Counted from the stretch's first letter, positions 47,076-59,005 are shown. The stretch: 64,000 nucleotides of DNA from Eonycteris spelaea (GCA_003508835.1 PUFA01000165.1:3749001-3813000); one strand, 5' to 3'. Translations and numbers: made by a program. The notes: generated by a model from the letters alone, not told the origin.

Positions 47076-47437
47076 TGTCGGGAGCCACACAAAGACAAAA
47101 AGATGGCCACGGTTCATGAGGTTCCTGCTTCACTTCCTGGAGATTAGCTGCAAGCCCGGCGCGCGCCAAAAGATACTCTTCTCTCCCCTCCTTCCCCATT
47201 ATTATACCAATCAGAATGTAGCTTATTGCCACCCCTGCTACGCGGCCAATCCCCTGCCTACAAGTATCCTATAGCCCACTCCGCCCCTGAACACCAGTGT
47301 ATATATACCCCTGTCTCACAATAAAATTTGAAGGCTTGATCAGAGTATTGTCTTGCCTTCGCTCTTCTCTCGCCCCCATTTTCTTTCAGGTCGGATCCTC
47401 CTCGTCCCCAAATAACTAGGTCCCGCGGGTCGGGACA
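47076..47437 (+). repeat. 3' long terminal repeat (362 bp)
   Basis: Starts TGTCGGGAGCC and ends GGTCGGGACA. TATATATA lies at 47300-47307 and AATAAA at 47320-47325. It differs from the 5' LTR by one substitution and three indels of 1-2 bases. Transcripts would be cleaved about 10-20 bases after the AATAAA. The minus-strand frame 47258-47440 is a shadow. Confidence 0.97.
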
Positions 47438-47443
47438 CACCTC
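47438..47443. repeat. Target site duplication, right (CACCTC)
   Basis: Exact repeat of 38686-38691. The bases outside it resume AT-rich host sequence. Confidence 0.95.
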
Positions 47444-47685
47444 TGCCTTGAGGAAATACTGAGAAACTGGTCAGAGCATCATACCAAAGCCAAATGGATT
47501 GGTCTGGCTTGGGGATATTTACAAACTAGAATAAAATGTTGATCTAGGAGAATCCTTAGAGATTACATTCTACGTGCTTATGTTACAGTGAAACTGAGTC
47601 CCAGAGATGAAAAGAAATTTAAGCAAGCCACACAGACATGTGCATTATATTGTCATCACTTAGCTTAGCCCACCAGCATCTCTTC
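47444..47685. other. Host flank downstream of the provirus
   Basis: No gene. A MIR-like scrap (GAAACTGAGTCCCAGAGATG, AAGCAAGCCACACAG) lies at about 47590-47635. Confidence 0.4.
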
Positions 47686-47689
47686 TCTG

Positions 47690-48045
47690 GATTTCTCTAA
47701 TAGCTTTCTAACTGATCTCCCTGCTTCTACTTTTATCTCTTCCAATCTGTTTCTCTACAGTAGCAAGAGTGGTTTTAAATGATAACTTACATCACTCCAG
47801 TCCCTTGCAATAGTGGCTCAAAGAAAGCAATGCAATATCTTGAGAACACTAAAAAGTCATGTACAGTCTGACCTCTTTCTTTAATCACATGTCAAATTAC
47901 TTTCTCTCTCCCCACTCACTATGCTTCAGCTATACTGTTGTTAAGTTCTATATCCAGATCTTACCTATCTATCCCTTTGCACTTGCTCGCTCCTCTGTTT
48001 TGAATGCTCTTCTTTGTCTTCTGTGCATGGTCAAATTCTTTTCAG
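47690..48045 (+). mobile_element. L2 LINE fragment
   Basis: TTTCTAACTGATCTCCCTGC, CTTCCAATCTGTTTCTCTAC, TACATCACTCCAGTCCCTTG and GCACTTGCTCGCTCCTCTG are L2 3' text. The frame 47859-48125 begins within it. Confidence 0.8.
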
Positions 48046-48770
48046 TCTATATCACAGATACAGGTAAGCTAAAGTATCTAATTATATTAATTACCTTTTT
48101 TAGAGTCTTTGCTATAGGAAAATGAGATTATCCCCATTAGTATTATTTGTTTCTCTTTTTTTCTTATATTATACCATGTCACATATTATAATTATTATTT
48201 GTGACATATTTTTACTCCCTTCCCCCAGTTGAAATATAACCCCTCTGTCTAACAAAGAGTGAGGGACAGAACAGCCACTCAATTGATCCTTGTAGAATAA
48301 AAGGATAAGTGTCTTGAATTCAAAGCTCCAACCTCCCCACCCAATGCAGGTCCAACTATATGAAGATGAATATATTGAAAGAAATGCAATTTTAATATTT
48401 CAGCAATTTCAGCCACTACCAAATTATTGCTTAGCCTGACATAAAGGTTAGTTCTATTTTGGAAAACATTGTATAAAACGGTGCATAAAAATGGAAGCTA
48501 CCAAAATGTTTTATTGAGAGTCTTAGTTTCAAAGTCTGAGAGGATCCTGAAGATCTTATCTGATTCTCTGATTTCATCAATAAAAAAACTACAGTTCAGA
48601 CAGATGAATTACCACAAGTGTCACAAAAACTGCTGTCCTTATAAACCTAACACCTATTCTATTTTTTAAATCCAGTTTCTCAAAAAATAGATTAAAAGTA
48701 CCATATTCCCCAATTTGCATTGAATTCTTTATATTGCATTCACTGTATTCCTATATACAAATTAGCCACA
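48046..48770. other. Unassigned AT-rich sequence
   Basis: No gene recognised; 48540-48630 may be a MIR scrap. Confidence 0.35.
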
Positions 48771-48774
48771 TAAT

Positions 48775-48965
48775 TACTCATCATCAATTGTTTGTGCCTT
48801 CATAATATGCCAGGTTCTGTGTTACATGTCCTATGGGTTTTGTCTTATTTTGTCCTTATAACTCCTCAGGCTTTAGGTAACTTTATTATAGTCACTGAAT
48901 AAATGATGAAATTGAGGTTTAGAAGCATAGTAATTCTCCAGGATAGGAAATAACCAAGCAGGAAA
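48775..48965 (-). repeat. MIR SINE, reverse orientation
   Basis: AATATGCCAGGTTCTGTGTT, CCTTATAACTCCTCAGGCTT and GATGAAATTGAGGTTTAGAA lie in reverse MIR order. Confidence 0.7.
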
Positions 48966-49765
48966 AAAACCTGAGGGCAGTTTGGTGCCAAAGCAGATGG
49001 TTTTAATTCCCCTACTCCCTGCTTCCTTGAATGGGTGCTTTAGCGTCTCATAGGAGACATTTGGTCTTTCAGAGTATTGTGCTTTACTACAAAAAAGCAT
49101 CTTTTCACCTAGTGAGAATAAGGCTTCTTTATGTAAAATGATTTTATCTTTGGCAGAAAGCAATTGCGATACAAAGTCATATTTTGCTCTGTTCAGAATT
49201 TGGATAGTCCTATACATCTCCATAAGTCAATAGGATAAAGAAAGAGAATTTTCCCCTGAGCATCTATTTATAGTTGTACAGTGCAAATCACTATGTACTT
49301 GAAAATCACTTAACTGCATTTCAATCATTTGAATAAAATCCTCTGGCTGGCATCGCATCCCCACTCCTGAAGTGAATAAGCTATTCTATACGTTTAAAAA
49401 AAGCATATGTGTATGTGTGTATATATTGTACATGTATATGGAAACATGCACATGTAAGTGTGGGAATAAAATCTAATAGGGAATGTGACAGACAGATACA
49501 GGTAGCTGTTACCTAAATGCTTTTTTGCTCCCATCTTCTGAACTATTAACTCTTTGGAAAGTGTAAAGTATTTGCCAATAATACCTTGTTTCTGAAAGAC
49601 AATCGGAATGCTACTCATCCTCCTTGTTGCAAAGCCTGGGACTTTATATCTCATGTCCAAGTTCTTTAAAGAAATACTTCACCTTTATTCCTTTTGGATC
49701 TTAAAAGTCAATTGTTTTTCTTACTCAAATTTATTCTTCTTGCAACAATGCCCTGATTCTACCAG
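48966..49765. other. Unassigned sequence
   Basis: No gene. A TG/TA-rich stretch lies at about 49403-49440. The minus-strand frame 48873-49223 (116 codons) begins in a MIR copy and shows no domain. Confidence 0.35.
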
Positions 49766-49769
49766 GGAA

Positions 49770-50200
49770 ATCATCTTTTCGTGTTATCAGTTAATATGGT
49801 TTGCATGGGTCAGGCCTGACCAATGAGAAGTAGACAAGTTAATTTCCTGGACCACATAACTGTTCAGGACGAGTATGTAAAAAAGCTAGGCCTAAGAAAC
49901 TTGATCTCTGTGAAACCACCTGGAAGCAGGAGTTCTGTGTTGCATTGGCTAGTGGCCATCCTTGTTACCTCATGAAGAACTCTTTCCTGAAATTAAGAAC
50001 TAGTCCAGAAATAAACAGCCCACAGAGAGATAAGAGAGAAGATACTAAGAGGGGAGTGGGCAGGTGGAATATGACATTGTTTGATCCCTTGCATCCTGCT
50101 ATGTCCAAACCAGCTGCACCCTTACAAATTTCAGTTATTTAAACCCAACAAATCCCACCTCTTTCTCCTATTTTGTTTTATTTAGGCAGTTTTGTTTAGA
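49770..50200. mobile_element. Possible old LTR fragment
   Basis: GGCCTGACCAATGAGAAGTA, a GGAAGCAGGAGTTC block and a later CCTGCTATGTCCAAACCAGC block recall MaLR or ERVL-type LTRs, but the match is loose and no LTR ends are defined. Confidence 0.3.
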
Positions 50201-51235
50201 TTTCTATCAATTTCAACAAAGGCTCTTGTTTAATATAGACCGAGCATCGATGTTTTTAAGAAATCTTCAACAGAAACAATAAATTCAGTTCTCTTTCCAT
50301 CACTCTGTGAGCTCATTTTTTAAAAAGTTCATGTATTCCACATGGCTCCTATGTGTTTCCCTAATAAATTATAAAATCAAGGATTGATTTTCCTCTACTG
50401 TTTAATCCATACCATGTTTTGTAACTACTGGTGGTTAACACCTATCCCACTTCCCAGGCAATAAAGTTACTTTTGACCTTCCCTCTTGTGCTTCATCCAA
50501 AAGATCTGCCCTAATGATAGAAACTCCAGGCCAAGGGGAAGGATACTTTTGGTTGAGAGATCCTTTTGGTAGTCCCAGGTTATACTTTTGTACCTGATCC
50601 ACAGATAACCGGGACCTCTTGAAAAATTTTTTATATCTAAAGGAAGCAAATTCCAAAAGTTTGTACTAACAGGAGAATCAATGCTACATAAAAACATCAA
50701 GGGACTTGTGAATACATTGAGAATTATCTAATATTTGTTCCACATTTTCTGAGTATAGGCAATGCAAGAGATTTTGGAATGTTTTTTTATACTCTTACTG
50801 GACACAAACTTACCAAAGGTGACAAGAATCACCTCAAAGTATTAATACTCATATTTCTGAATTTCTGTGCCTGAGGCTTGCTAACCCTTCACTGAGGCCC
50901 TTTCACAACCTCAAAGTAATTGTTATATTTATCCTCATTAAAACAGGAGCTTAGACTGGTTAAGTAAGAAATTGATGAGCAGAAATTGAAATTCACTTCT
51001 GCCTAAATCTAGAGACTTTAGCAACTTCAGTTCTGCATCACAACAGAAGGGAAGAATGCACTGCATGTAGTTCCCTGCAGCTTGCTTTTCAGTAGTGGGG
51101 AAAAGTGGCACAGACTTCCCAGGGTTGGATTATTCACCAGATGAAAATCTGAGCAACAGGTTCCAGCAGGGCCTTTGGTTTTGCTAAAATTGGTTATTTC
51201 TAACAGCACTAGAAATGAGAAGACTGTTGTCTTGA
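50201..51235. other. Unassigned sequence
   Basis: No gene recognised; a MIR-like scrap lies near 50935-51005. Confidence 0.35.
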
Positions 51236-51239
51236 GACT

Positions 51240-51400
51240 TTTCAAAGTGTGGTCCTAAGATTATTATCATCATCACCTCCTGGAACATTAATAGAAAAGC
51301 AGAATCTCAGGCCTCATCCTAGACTTGCTGTATCAGACTGTGCATTTCAATAAGACCCCTAAGTGATGCATACGCACATTCAATTTTGGAATAGACAGGT
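51240..51400 (+). mobile_element. MER5A hAT-Charlie remnant
   Basis: TTTCAAAGTGTGGTCCTAAG, ATCATCACCTCCTGGAACAT, AGAATCTCAGGCCTCATCCT and AGTGATGCATACGCACATTC. Clear MER5A order. Confidence 0.85.
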
Positions 51401-51469
51401 CTGGAACAGGCTTTCAAATAGTTCTTGGACAGCAGAATTAGCATAAATAGGTGAGCTTGTATTCCAGAT

Positions 51470-51570
51470 ATGGAAGAAAAGAAGGAAGGCCTTGAGGGAA
51501 GGAGAGAGGGAAGGAAGGAGGGAGGGAGGAATATAGGAGGAAAGGGTAGGGTAAGGAAGGAAAGAGGAGT
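51470..51570. repeat. (GGAA)n / (GGGA)n purine-rich repeat
   Basis: Imperfect tetranucleotide purine tract. It makes the Pro/Ser-rich minus-strand frames 51319-51582 and 51380-51580, which are not genes. Confidence 0.85.
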
Positions 51571-53025
51571 AAATAGGCACATTAGCTGAAAACCTCTTAG
51601 ATGCCTGATGTAATGGGTATTGGAATTAATGTTAGTTCAGTCAGGCAAAACAACTTAGTGTAATGAGTTAGTGTCAGCTACTCTGAAAGTTAACATCTTT
51701 TTTAATTATCATGATTACTCAGCTGACTGGTTTTTTTCTAACAGCAGGAAAGTGCAGGGAGCATGTGAGTTAAATAATATTAGCAGTTCCTACAGCACAT
51801 ACATAAGGAAAACAGAGTGGAAATGTCAATCAGGCAAGAGGTGGATATTTTTAGGTTCCTGGAAGAGAACCAAAGGGCTTCATTTGACCCTCTTCTCCCA
51901 GTGTCAGGGTGTTTGGCCTCTACCAACTATTCATCCATTCTTTCCCTTTCTATTCCTTTCACTTTTCACTTCCTTTGCCATATTTTCTCTCAGTGGGGGA
52001 GGAAAATGATGATAATGCCCATCAAAGAAAGGTCAAGTAGCACTGGCTACTTGAAATATCTCAAGGACTCTAATATTTAGCTGACAATTGAACTGCCAAC
52101 CCTCCCCCACCCCTTTCTCAGGCCCACAGTGTGTCGAGTCATGGGGGCAAAGCACTTTTGGTCTCCAGTTTGGAGCTGCTAAACCTCAAACTGTTAAAGT
52201 TTAGGCAACAGCTTAAAATATACCTTTCTTTGTGGAAACTAAAATGGTGCTCTCTCCTTTTTTATTTTCTTATATTCTAACCTGGCTGTCCTTTTAAAAA
52301 ATATTATTATCTTTTTGAGCCAAAACTTTGGACATCTTCTCAGAATAAGAGAGACTCATAATGGCAGTCAAACACCTCAGTACTTTATTTTTGGAGTTAG
52401 TGTTATAAAAGAGAGCAACAGAATCATTCTGAAAATATGCCTCACCTCTTAACATCTCTTAAACAGAGTCGGGAAATTTCAACACAAAGAACAAGTGAAA
52501 TGCATTGCCTGGACTGCTAATAGCTCTTCGAATAAGTTCATGAGTATGAAAAACTCCAGAACTAAGTTATCTTCACCAATTCATATTCATAGCAGGATCT
52601 AGTAATCTTACTAATATCTGACAATTGTCTAGCAGAGATTTATCACATGCTAGTAGTCTTCCCATTGTAGAAATAAGAAGAGTCCTAGAAAAAGCACTCA
52701 GAGGAAAAGAAAAGGAAGAATTAAAAAGTTACATACACAAAGAATAATATAGGACTTGGTTTTCCACACCCCCACTTTTTAAATTATTAAAAAACAAATC
52801 CCTCTTTTGTGAACCTGAGCAGGGGTAAAACAAAATTTCCAGTAGTCATCACAGAAATCTTAACAGAATCAATTATCCTTTCATGAAGGAAAGGCCTCAC
52901 AAATATACTACATAAATTCACTTAATTCAAGTAGGTGATTGAAAGCTTACCATCTCTATAAGGTGAGGTAATTCCTGTGACTTCTAGGTACATTGGCTCT
53001 AGATCCCGCAGCTGCATTTCAAATT
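51571..53025. other. Unassigned sequence
   Basis: The overlapping frames 51671-52009 and 51817-52080 have no domain. Nothing else recognised. Confidence 0.35.
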
Positions 53026-53029
53026 TTGG

Positions 53030-53175
53030 TTTCACACCTGATTTTCTGTGTAACTTGTGTCTTTGAACTTGAGTCTTTGAAACTCAACTTCCTCATCTGT
53101 AATATACTTACCATAGACCCAGCATAGAACTGTATTATTTGAAAAAATACTCATTCGATGCTCAGTGTATAAGTA
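53030..53175 (+). repeat. MIR fragment
   Basis: TCAACTTCCTCATCTGTAAT, AACTGTATTATTTG and CGATGCTCAGTG resemble a diverged MIR. Confidence 0.5.
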
Positions 53176-54465
53176 TGGATTCAGTTAAGTCTTAATTGAT
53201 GTATTCTGATGGACCAATTTGCATTAATGGTGGGGATAAATGGATTATAGTGAGGGAAAACTCAGCTTTCTTTTGTTAATGTAGCCCCAGGGAAGGAGGA
53301 TCATTTGCATGTGGGAAGTCTATCACTGAAGAATCTGTTTTTATTGGCACCCAAAGCCTTTTGCACCTTTGGCAGTATTCACAGGGGAAAGGAGCATATT
53401 AATTCACAGAAGCTTCCTTTGCTTGACTGAGTCCAAGAGTGGATGTGCTTCATTAAAGACCAGTCAGGCAGGACCAGTCATGGCTTCAAACAAGCCAATT
53501 AAAACCACATACTTATCCCTGAGATTTGGGCAGCATCCCCTAGGGAGGAGGGCTGCAGAAGACATAAACTGCTAGACAAGGGCAGTCAGATTCTTTAGCA
53601 TTCTTTCCCCCACCTTCTGTGTGCCCCCAAGCATGTGGAAACTGAGCCTTCCAGGCTCTGGCCTGGAACCCTTTATTATGTGTCTCCTGGAATGTCCCCC
53701 TTTCCCACCTCATAAGCCTTATATGCTAGAAATGCAGATTTTCAAACCTGAAAGAAGTCTTGATAAAGAGAGAATAATAATACTCTGAATACGAGAGAGA
53801 TGTAAAGATTACATGAGTTTTTGTTTTTGAAGTCTCTTTGCAAACCACACACACAAAAAGACAAAGCCAAACATCAATATCATTAATGATAATACTGAAG
53901 GGCAGCAAAGATTTGCATAGGTCAGCCTGTTCACATCTCCTCTTAGGTAAAGACAGTAGCTCTACTGCTTATAAAACCTTCAGCTTCACAACTCGTGTGA
54001 TATGGATCTCTTCAATTAAAGATTTTTTAGATCTCAATCTCATTCTTTTAAGCTAAAGATCAAACTTCACTTTCCACCAACTGCAGGGGCACCTTTATTA
54101 CAGGGTGTAAAAGTTAAAATGACCATCTTGGCTGTAAGTTAAATTGCACTACATGAAAAAGATGACATTCCACTTTTGTCTCAATTCAGCCCCAACACCG
54201 ACCACTTTTCTTTAACACTTTCTTTTTCATAGATGCTTTCTTTTTCTCACAAAGAAAACATTTTATGTCCTAAAGTGCAGCAGCCAGACAAATGCAAGAA
54301 GGAAAAAACTTGCTGACTGTGTTTGGGGAGCCTAATCTAACAGCACCATTTAATTTAGAAACACAGGATGTTAGCCTTCCCTGGACTATGTAATTTTTTC
54401 TTCTTAATATTCAGAAATTTCACTTCCAGGTATAAACTCTTTAAGATGAAACACTAGAGCTGTGA
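53176..54465. other. Unassigned, non-repetitive sequence
   Basis: No repeat or gene recognised. Confidence 0.35.
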
Positions 54466-54469
54466 AGGT

Positions 54470-54920
54470 CCCAGAGAAACAGCCTGATGCTACTCAGGCC
54501 TGCCACGTTAATTAGCTCGTCACAGCCATGCAGCCCAGACGTTTCTAGAGGCTGATTTATTAGCTATCACAGACCATGAGAAGAAGGGACTTGGGTGTCA
54601 TGGGCCAGTTCTTTAACAAGACTCATGGAGACAGCTCCTTCAAACTGGCTGCAAAGCCATGCTTTTCTGTTCATGTGAGCTTTCTCGTAACTGGAGGATG
54701 AACCCAGTTAGTTCAGGCTTCACATTGCATCTGTGCCCCAGAAAAGTTCCTCTCCCTGGAGGGACAGATCAAAACATCTTTTTGAGACTTTGTAATTCAC
54801 AGAAATTCCCACTGGGAACATCAAGTACGACCATGGCCAAACCTTGCCAGAAGTCAAGTAGGATGGTCTTAGTAGAATGCTGGGCAAGTTGCCCTTGATG
54901 ATGGAGAGTAATTTCCACAT
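54470..54920. other. Non-repetitive block, possible conserved non-coding element
   Basis: Higher-complexity sequence with TACTCAGGCCTGCCACGTTA, ATTAGCTCGTCACAGCCATG and GAGGCTGATTTATTAGC. No repeat family and no convincing frame; the frames 54659-54898 and 54720-54980 overlap on opposite strands. Conservation is a guess. Confidence 0.25.
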
Positions 54921-55370
54921 GAAAGGACCTCCCAAATTAGATTGATGTTGAAAGCAGAGCCCCATTGGAATATACAGCAAGAATGGTGAATGCTGTGGTT
55001 AGATTTCCTAGCAAGAAATGATTAAGAAAAAGAAAATGAAATCAACACATGTTAATAATGGCTGAGGAAAATTAAATAAGAGATTGAGATCTAAGTGATC
55101 AGAGACTCAGAAAGAGTTTTTGATGAGACTCTTAAAGAGTTTCCAAGTTAAACAGAACCATGATGAGGTGAAAATAACAATTGGAATTATGGAAATTATA
55201 CTAAATTAAACATGCTTCTTGCATTACTAGCTAAGCAGCATATGAATTTCCAATTTTACTATTATAGCAAAACACTCTAATTTTGTGTACATTTTCATTA
55301 AACATGCTAATTTTACATAGAGACTTATGTAAGTGTAGCTGATCTTAATAATTATCAGTAAATTTTTAAC
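54921..55370. other. Unassigned sequence
   Basis: Nothing recognised. Confidence 0.35.
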
Positions 55371-55374
55371 ATCT

Positions 55375-55600
55375 TTTTTCACCTTTCTTGAGGTATAATT
55401 GACAAATAAAATGTAAGATATTTAAAAAGTATAACACGGTGATTTGATACATGACTGCATTGTGGAAGAATCCCCCACATTGACTTAAGTAATATATCCT
55501 TCACCTCACATACTTATGGTTATACATTATGGTGTTATCAACCATAGTCAACATGTTATCCATTAGGTCTTTAGAATTTATTGATAAACTGTAAATTGTG
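55375..55600 (+). mobile_element. L1M 3' UTR fragment
   Basis: CTTGAGGTATAATTGACAAA, CACGGTGATTTGATACATGA, TATCCTTCACCTCACATACT and CAACCATAGTCAACATGTTA are typical L1M 3' text. Confidence 0.8.
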
Positions 55601-55604
55601 ACTC

Positions 55605-55710
55605 AGTCAATGTAGGGCGGAGCCTGAAATTCTTAATTTCTAAAAAGCTCCCAGGTGCTGCTTGTGGTCCCTGGACTGCATTTTGGTGGAAAGGTCACAG
55701 GATATCTTTG
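55605..55710 (-). mobile_element. MER5A fragment, reverse orientation
   Basis: GGGCGGAGCCTGAAATTCTT, TTCTAAAAAGCTCCCAGGTG and GTGGTCCCTGGACTGCATTT. Directly follows an L1M fragment. Confidence 0.75.
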
Positions 55711-56865
55711 ATGATACTGTTGTGGTGTGTTCAAATCTAAGACCCAAGGAGCCAATTGTGATTAATTATGAGCCTTTATTAGCCACCAGCGACTGACTCT
55801 CTACCTACCACGAAGGGTTAGAGGAGATCAGCCCAGGGTCTTTGTTTGAGGTAGTTTATGAAGCCTCTGACTACATCTTAGAACAAAGAGAGAGAGAGTA
55901 AGGAAATTACAGAAAGTAGAAGTTAACGTTAATGTCCTTTACAAAGATAAATGTATCTGGGGTATTGCTAGATCAAACATAGCCTGGTAGACAGTCTTGT
56001 TATCTGTATCTTGGAATGTTGTGCCTCTTCCTGGGACTTTGGTGCCTCGAGGAATCACCTCCTTGTTACTGATTACTGGGAAGTCTTCACTCTTAAAATT
56101 TCAAAAGTGGCAGCTCACAAAGCCCAAAACTACATTAAACAAGTAAGTAGTTTGCGGAAGCAGAAGTTGACCATTAACGCAATACAAATACATCACCTCG
56201 TACTGCACTCTGGTTAATAAGTGAGCAGATTACAGAAGCAGACACTGGCATCTTCATATCCTATACTATACATTTCCTAAACCCACACCCAAGCAAGTAG
56301 GACAACTTCTGGTATCTAAAGATATTTCTTCCCTGTAGTTGACTTAGCTAGTTGGCTCACTTTGAAAATTTTCCACCCTTAACAATATCCTAAGCAAAAC
56401 ATGCCCCAAGTGAGATCGGACTAGAAGGCCTCAAATTAAGATATAAATTTGTATAGTTGTTGTATGACTCTGAAACCACACCAGCAACAGCCAATTTTTC
56501 TTGTACTGTGGCAATAGTATTATCTGAACTTTTGATCTGAAAATATTCACTGAACACTTAGATTCACCATGACAATCACTCAGTTGAATGGAATGACTCC
56601 AGTAATATGTTTCTTATTCTTCTGAAAAAAATATTATTTGCAAGAAAATGCTTTAAAGGAAATCCAAAGTTGATTATATGTTTTTTTCTAAGAGACAGAG
56701 ATAATATAGCATACTCATATTATTCAAACTAGTCAACAACATGACATGCATGAGCCCTGACCAATTGGAACCAATATGCTTAATCAGCTTAAATCATGGC
56801 AGCCATAACAACCATGTATACTAACTAAAGGTCACTCTTGGTTTCTTAACCAATTTAGCTACTTA
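55711..56865. other. Unassigned sequence, perhaps old LTR material
   Basis: Text at about 55740-56400 has mixed complexity and may derive from an old LTR, but no family could be named. The frame 56011-56217 has no domain. Confidence 0.3.
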
Positions 56866-56869
56866 AAAA

Positions 56870-57150
56870 AAATTGTTTTAGTTTGGAATGATTTTAGATT
56901 TATAAAGTTGCAAAGATATTATAGAGAGCTCTTGAATACTCTTTACTCAGTTTGCCATAATAATAATATCCTGTATAACCATGCTACATTTATCAGAATT
57001 AAGAAATTAACATTGATACATTATTATTAACTGAACTACACATTTTATTTGGCTTTCATCAGTTTTTTCACTTTTTTTTTCTCCAGAATCACACTTTGTA
57101 TTTAATATTCATGTCTTTTTAGTTTCCTCTGATCTCTATTGTTTTTCAGT
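56870..57150 (+). mobile_element. L1M 3' UTR, upstream part
   Basis: AATGATTTTAGATTTATAAA, CATGCTACATTTATCAGAAT, ACTGAACTACACATTTTATT and AATCACACTTTGTATTTAAT are L1M 3' text. The same element resumes at 57279. Confidence 0.75.
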
Positions 57151-57219
57151 TTTCCTTCTTTCCTTCCTTCCTTCCTTCCTCCCTCCCCTCCCTCCCTCCC
57201 TCCCTCCCTCCCTCCCTCC

Positions 57220-57275
<56 letters not shown>

Positions 57276-57278
57276 CTT
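57151..57278. repeat. (TTCC)n(TCCC)n(TC)n pyrimidine tract inside L1
   Basis: Uninterrupted pyrimidine tract apart from one G near 57220, grading from TTCC to TCCC to TC units. It expanded inside an L1 3' UTR. Triplex-prone. The frame 57139-57324 is composition-driven. Confidence 0.92.
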
Positions 57279-57580
57279 TATGATCTGGAGAGGTCAGAAG
57301 AAATATTTTATACAATGTTCCTAAAATTGATGTTTTCTAATGATTAGACTGGGGTTTTAAGTTTGAAGAAGAATATCCTACAAGAGAGGTGTCATTCTTA
57401 TCACAGCATATTGGAGGGTGTATGATATCAACATTTTATCATTGGTTATATTAACCTTGATCACTTGGTTATGGCAGTGTCTTCTAGGTTTATCTACTGT
57501 AAAGTTTACCATTTTTACTATTTTTTCATTTCCTTACCCTATTCTGCAAGTCACTAAGTTCAGCCCATTCTCCGGCAGAA
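57279..57580 (+). mobile_element. L1M 3' UTR, downstream part
   Basis: Resumes with TATGATCTGGAGAGGTCAGA, TTAGACTGGGGTTTTAAGTT, TTGATCACTTGGTTATGGCA and GTTTATCTACTGTAAAGTTT. Confidence 0.7.
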
Positions 57581-57639
57581 TAGCCACTTTTTAGGGTGAT
57601 CTAACAGTTCCTTTTTGTGCCCAGTGTGTGAAGATAGAC

Positions 57640-57762
57640 TATTTCCTCATTTGTAAAATGGTGATTCTAATGGTAATTAACTCAAAAGTTATTACATGGA
57701 TGAAATAAAATCATGAGTATTGTGCACTTAGCTCAGGGTTTGGAACATAGTAAGTGTTCATT
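57640..57762 (+). repeat. MIR 3' half
   Basis: TTTCCTCATTTGTAAAATGG, then ATTACATGGATGAAATAAAA, then GCTCAGGGTTTGGAACATAG and TAAGTGTTCA. Confidence 0.8.
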
Positions 57763-58450
57763 TGTCCATGCATTCATTGATTCAACAACTATTTATTAAG
57801 CACTAGCCATGTCTGAGGCATTATCCTGAGAATCAGGATACAGTGTTAAAAACAAACAACAAACCAACAAACAACAGACAGACACAGTCCCTGTGCTTAT
57901 GGAGTTAACTGTCTATTGGGGAGACAGATTTTAACAAACACATACAAAAACAGCACTTCAAATTGGAATAAGTTATTCAAAGGAAGAAATCAGTGTGTTA
58001 TGTCAGAAAATTAGATTAATAATGGGGGGAGATAAACTTTAACTTCTGGGGTAAGGTGGCTGGGCTTCACAAAGTTGCTCTCTAAAGTTATATTTAGCTG
58101 AGATCTTAGAGATGAACAGGAGTGAGCGGTAGAAGGTGTGAATGGAAGGTGTCTCACATAGAAGAACAGCATGTACACATGTGCTGGGGTAGGAAATTCT
58201 TCATGTATTCAAGGATCACGGAGAAGAGTAGAATAGTCAGAGAGTTCTGCATGAAGAGAGATGGAAGATGAAACCAGAGAGGGAGGCAGGAGCTTGACAC
58301 TTCCTATTTATCCAAAGTCCAACTCAGGATGATGCTAAGCGTGAAAGTCACATAAGGTTGTGAAGTATCATAAGAAATCATGCGGGCTGAAGTGTGGAAA
58401 ACAGATTGAAGGAGGTAAAAATTGACTCAGGAGATGTGACTATTGTAGCT
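57763..58450 (+). repeat. Ancient dispersed repeat, longest copy in the window
   Basis: ATTCATTGATTCAACAACTA, TTATTAAGCACTAGCCATGT, CCTGTGCTTATGGAGTTAAC, GTGGCTGGGCTTCACAAAG and AGCTGAGATCTTAGAGATGA follow the order of the unassigned family seen at 1845, 8075, 12636 and 36672. This is the most complete copy. Confidence 0.5.
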
Positions 58451-58850
58451 TATACTAGATCTGGGGAATAGATAGGGGTAATAGAGAAAGGAAGTGGATG
58501 TACCCACTCAATAAACATATAAACACACATCAAATCTCCAATCTTCTTTTTCCATATTACTTAGCTTGATTTATATTATAATTAATTCTCCAGGTTTATA
58601 ATGCTATAGCCAAATTTGCCATCCTCCTGTCTGTAGTCTCCAAATGACATTCTTCACAATCCCAAGGCCATGCACATTAAACTATATGTGACTATATACA
58701 TTAAAACATTAAAAACCAATTTTACAAACAGAATATTTTCAACGGCATCTTTATATCTTAGGGTAGACACCTGATCTTTTAACAGAGACTGTTGCTAATT
58801 ATCTGAACAGAGCAATTATTCTCTCAAAAAAACAGTAGCAGCACATAAAT
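58451..58850. other. Unassigned sequence
   Basis: Nothing recognised. Confidence 0.35.
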
Positions 58851-58854
58851 AACA

Positions 58855-59005
58855 CCACAGGTCAAGCACTATTTAAAATGTGACTTTATATTACAATGTA
58901 AGGAGATAGATATAGTTATCATTCTCACTTTAGAGATGTAGTAACTGAGGTACAAACATGTTAGGTAACTTAATCAATGTCTTGGTCTCTTAATCAATCT
59001 ATTTG
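58855..59005 (-). repeat. MIR fragment, reverse orientation
   Basis: CAAGCACTATTTAAAATGTG, CATTCTCACTTTAGAGATGT and AGTAACTGAGGTACAAACAT. Confidence 0.65.

Larger units (their letters stand above)
38692..47437 (+). mobile_element. Endogenous type D betaretrovirus provirus
   Basis: Complete provirus in the order LTR, primer binding site, gag, pro, pol, env, polypurine tract, LTR. What is seen: matching LTRs with TG...CA ends, a 6-bp target duplication, a Lys1,2-type PBS, an N-myristoylated Gag with a betaretroviral matrix domain, dUTPase within pro, a G-patch after the protease, YMDD reverse transcriptase, a DD35E integrase, and an Env with CXXC and CX6CC motifs. Established knowledge: betaretroviral gag-pro-pol with this Env type defines the type D group (simian type D viruses, squirrel monkey retrovirus, related endogenous elements). 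Gag, pol and env are broken by short indels, so this copy cannot make the full protein set as written. Its GC-rich coding sequence contrasts with the AT-rich flanks. The exact species or lineage name is not assigned. Confidence 0.97.

Noticed and set aside
46939..47274. 111-codon frame from the env-LTR interval into the 3' LTR
   Set aside because: Mostly LTR sequence in a non-coding region, and the matching 5' LTR frame is equally open. No accessory gene of this kind is supported.
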